A stretch of DNA of 43,386 nt from an uncultured Collinsella sp. (GTDB lineage: Bacteria > Actinomycetota > Coriobacteriia > Coriobacteriales > Coriobacteriaceae), in NCBI GenBank assembly GCA_900751755.1, contig CAADSP010000086.1:1-43386 (forward strand). The letters run 5' to 3'. The position numbers and the translations under genes are program-made. The notes below the pieces were generated by a model that worked only from the letters and a program-made list of their open reading frames with translations, was not told the origin of the DNA and did not search any database. Positions 41,739 through 43,386 of the stretch are shown piece after piece; position 1 is the first letter of the stretch, and the number at the start of each line of letters is the position of its first letter.

Positions 41739-42451
41739 TCATCACCCTCTTTGGCACATGGCTCAGCGGTGGCCGCGGTAGTCACGTCAGCATCAACCGA
41801 AGCGGAAACATTCTGAGCCCTAGCTGTCACCGGTGCCGGGCCGACCTGGATATCCCCACGCGCCCAATCGCCATCGAGCGCACGTGCCACCCAGTGATAG
41901 ATGGGAATCGTAAAGAAGATCAGTGCGGCAAAGGGGCCGGCACCAAACAGGAACATCAGCAAAAAGAACAGCAGCCAGCACACGGCCCAATACGGGAACG
42001 ACTGGAACGGGCCCTTCACCGGAGTCGAGCCAACCGCGCCGCCACTCGTCGCCTGTGCCGTAGCGGCATTGGCGGCCTGTGCACTCCAGCTTGCCGCTTG
42101 CGCCGCCTTGGCCGCAGCATCACTCGCCTGTGTTGCCGCCTCGGTAGCGCGCGCCGCCGCCTCATGGGTGCGAGCACGCTCTGCCGCCTCGGCCTCGCGC
42201 TGACGGGCGCGGTCCTCGTTCTCAAACTCGATATCGTCCTCAATCTCGTCGCTCGGATTGAGCAACTCGTCCAAGCTCACGCCATAGAGTTTGGCGAGCG
42301 AGATCAGGTTCTCGGTATCGGGTGAGCTCTCCGCGCGCTCCCATTTACTGACCGCCTGGCGCGACAGCCCCAGCTTTCGCGCCAGCCCTTCTTGGCTAAA
42401 GCCTTTGCTGCGGCGAAGGTCGGCGAGCCGCTGCGCAGTTTCTACATTCAT
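41735..42451 (-). CDS. membrane-associated XRE-family transcriptional regulator
   Basis: A 238-residue protein. Residues 1-60 form a Cro/CI-type helix-turn-helix (FSQEGLARKLGLSRQAVSKW). An acidic and Ala-rich, coiled-coil-like segment (~70-130, AAARATEAATQASDAAAKAA) follows, then two close hydrophobic helices (~143-180, WAVCWLLFFLLMFLFGAGPF) and a short tail. ATG 42451 is chosen for AGGAGGAACC; in-frame codons continue upstream to 42622 without a site. Coupled to the DUF4097 gene. A DNA-binding domain tethered to the membrane suggests signal transduction by the partner. Confidence 0.87.
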   Translation of the reverse strand: MNVETAQRLADLRRSKGFSQEGLARKLGLSRQAVSKWERAESSPDTENLISLAKLYGVSLDELLNPSDEIEDDIEFENEDRARQREAEAAERARTHEAAARATEAATQASDAAAKAAQAASWSAQAANAATAQATSGGAVGSTPVKGPFQSFPYWAVCWLLFFLLMFLFGAGPFAALIFFTIPIYHWVARALDGDWARGDIQVGPAPVTARAQNVSASVDADVTTAATAEPCAKEGDE

Positions 42452-42642
42452 GGTTCCTCCTATGTGATGCCAGCCGTGCCGCCGGACCGTTTTTGTTCTT
42501 AAGGCGCCTTGCACAGTTAAAAATCTATCCGCCACCGCCAAAAGCATGCCACCTATTCTAGTGAGATTTTTGACAACCGGCGGTTGCGGGTGCATATGAG
42601 CTGCGGAAATGTGTCCAAACAAAGCAATGACCCGTAGCTTGG

Positions 42643-42686
42643 TTGTCCCCGTTGCGGCGTTAACGGTAGTATGGTCGTACTGTTAA
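42643..42686 (+). promoter_or_regulatory. promoter with overlapping inverted repeat
   Basis: TTGTCC (42643-42648) and TAGTAT (42667-42672) are 18 bp apart. A 9-bp inverted repeat TTAACGGTA / TACTGTTAA (42660-42668 and 42678-42686, one mismatch) overlaps the -10, a plausible repressor operator for the methyltransferase gene or the divergent regulator. Confidence 0.45.
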
Positions 42687-42718
42687 TTCCGCACCGCCAA
42701 CGGAGGGAGTTCCGCGCC

Positions 42719-43386
42719 GTGAACCGCGATTTCGCCTCATCGCTCATCCAGCTCAACAACACGTTCTATCGCGAGCACTCCGCCTCCTTCTCCGATACGC
42801 GCCAGGCCCCGTGGCCCGGCTGGGTGCGCACCATGGACATCGCGCTCGGGCAGCTCGACGTCGCCACGATCGAGCATCCCGTCCGCGTCTTCGATCTTGC
42901 CTGCGGCAATATGCGATTCGAGAATTTTGCCGCCGGCGGCGCACTTGCCGCCAAGGGCGGCGACGGCGCAAACCCCTCGGCAGATGCCAGCTGCCCGTTT
43001 GAGTTCTATGGTGTCGACTCGTGTCAAGATTTGGCTATCGATGCACATGGCCACGCCCTGCGCATTCCCAACCTGCACTTCCAGGAGCTCGACGTGCTCG
43101 ACGCCCTCATGAAACTCAATCCCGCCGAGGCGCCTGACGCGCTTTTCGACGCCCCGCTCGCCGACATCTCAGTCTGCTTTGGCTTTATGCACCATGTGCC
43201 GTCGTGCGAGTACCGCGTACGCGTGCTCGACGCCCTGGTGCGCCAGACGCGCCCAGGCGGCATCATCGCCATCAGCTTTTGGGAGTTTATGAACGACGAG
43301 CGCATGGCGCGCAAGGCCGTTCGAGCCGAGGCCCGCGCCGAGCTCACCCCGCCGTTTGAGGGTTACGATTCAGCGCAGTTTGAAGC
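42719..43386 (+). CDS. class I SAM-dependent methyltransferase, Trm9/ABH8-like (3' end outside window)
   Basis: 222 residues to the right edge, open throughout. Start GTG 42719 follows GGAGGGAG. Seen: SAM motif I VFDLACGNMRFENF, FYGVDSCQDLA for motif II, and motif IV/post region DISVCFGFMHHVPSCEYR followed by LVRQTRPGGIIAISFWEF. The DLACGNMRF plus FMHHVPS...LRPGG-like order resembles Trm9/ABH8 methylases that methylate carboxymethyl-U34 in tRNA, although other class I methylases share the fold. An Elp3 gene lies 2 kb away. The specificity call is an inference. Confidence 0.75.
   Translation, partial: MNRDFASSLIQLNNTFYREHSASFSDTRQAPWPGWVRTMDIALGQLDVATIEHPVRVFDLACGNMRFENFAAGGALAAKGGDGANPSADASCPFEFYGVDSCQDLAIDAHGHALRIPNLHFQELDVLDALMKLNPAEAPDALFDAPLADISVCFGFMHHVPSCEYRVRVLDALVRQTRPGGIIAISFWEFMNDERMARKAVRAEARAELTPPFEGYDSAQFE

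Noticed and set aside
38457..41816. A 1,119-codon open frame on the plus strand across Elp3 and the DUF4097 gene
   Set aside because: It spans two convincing minus-strand genes and their terminator, lacks a ribosome site and has an Arg/His-rich composition typical of shadow frames.
1..43386. tRNA, rRNA or mobile element genes
   Set aside because: Scanning both strands for T-loop (GGTTCGA-type) motifs, rRNA-like stretches and transposase or integrase signatures gave nothing supportable.

Overview
The window is chromosomal DNA of a high-GC Gram-positive bacterium. Gene content, strongly GC-biased codons, a two-[4Fe-4S] EtfA, a single-chain PurL of about 1,250 residues, an Elp3 and LAxTG-type surface anchoring all point to the Coriobacteriia. 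Collinsella, a gut anaerobe, is my best guess from general resemblance; no 16S or other marker is present to prove it. I see no tRNA, rRNA, CRISPR array, insertion sequence or prophage.

Layout. 1-4.9 kb: the start of recJ (minus strand, running off the left edge), a BASS-family (bile acid:Na+ symporter-like) transporter, and a cutC plus GalT-like (DUF4931) pair. 4.9-11.2 kb: a minus-strand branched-chain amino acid ABC operon with two paralogous binding lipoproteins followed by livH, livM, livG and livF. 11.4-19.7 kb: homoserine dehydrogenase, a CPA2 antiporter, purL and an EamA transporter. Between the first two lies an array of eight alternating 15-bp motifs about 31 bp apart. 19.8-24.2 kb: a membrane GGDEF protein, a KdgT-like permease, an azlCD pair in which azlD carries an in-frame TGA, and an HD phosphohydrolase. 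24.2-27.8 kb: a GlcD-type dehydrogenase with EtfB and a ferredoxin-EtfA, the architecture of electron-bifurcating lactate dehydrogenase.

28.2-31.4 kb: a compact plus-strand operon of small, mostly exported proteins. It includes a WxL-like protein, a short LAQTG-anchored protein and a secreted protein split by a one-base frameshift at a run of seven T. 31.5-32.2 kb: a DUF554 membrane protein. 32.3-37.9 kb: a three-gene block encoding a TerB-N/TerB-C protein, a BrxD-like (DUF2791) P-loop ATPase and an Lhr/BrxHI-like helicase. No methylase or PglX/PglZ is alongside, so this is the best candidate for an under-described defence or DNA-processing system. 38-43.4 kb: a spermidine-synthase-like protein, Elp3, a DUF4097 protein with a membrane-bound XRE regulator, and a partial class I methyltransferase resembling Trm9/ABH8-type wobble-uridine methylases.

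How the genes work together. The Liv operon imports branched-chain amino acids, while AzlCD-type proteins export them. The Ldh-EtfBA set would couple oxidation of a 2-hydroxyacid to NAD and ferredoxin. Elp3 and the Trm9-like methylase could act in sequence on tRNA U34. The TerB/ATPase/helicase genes form one transcription unit. All functional calls rest on motif recognition by eye; no database search was run.
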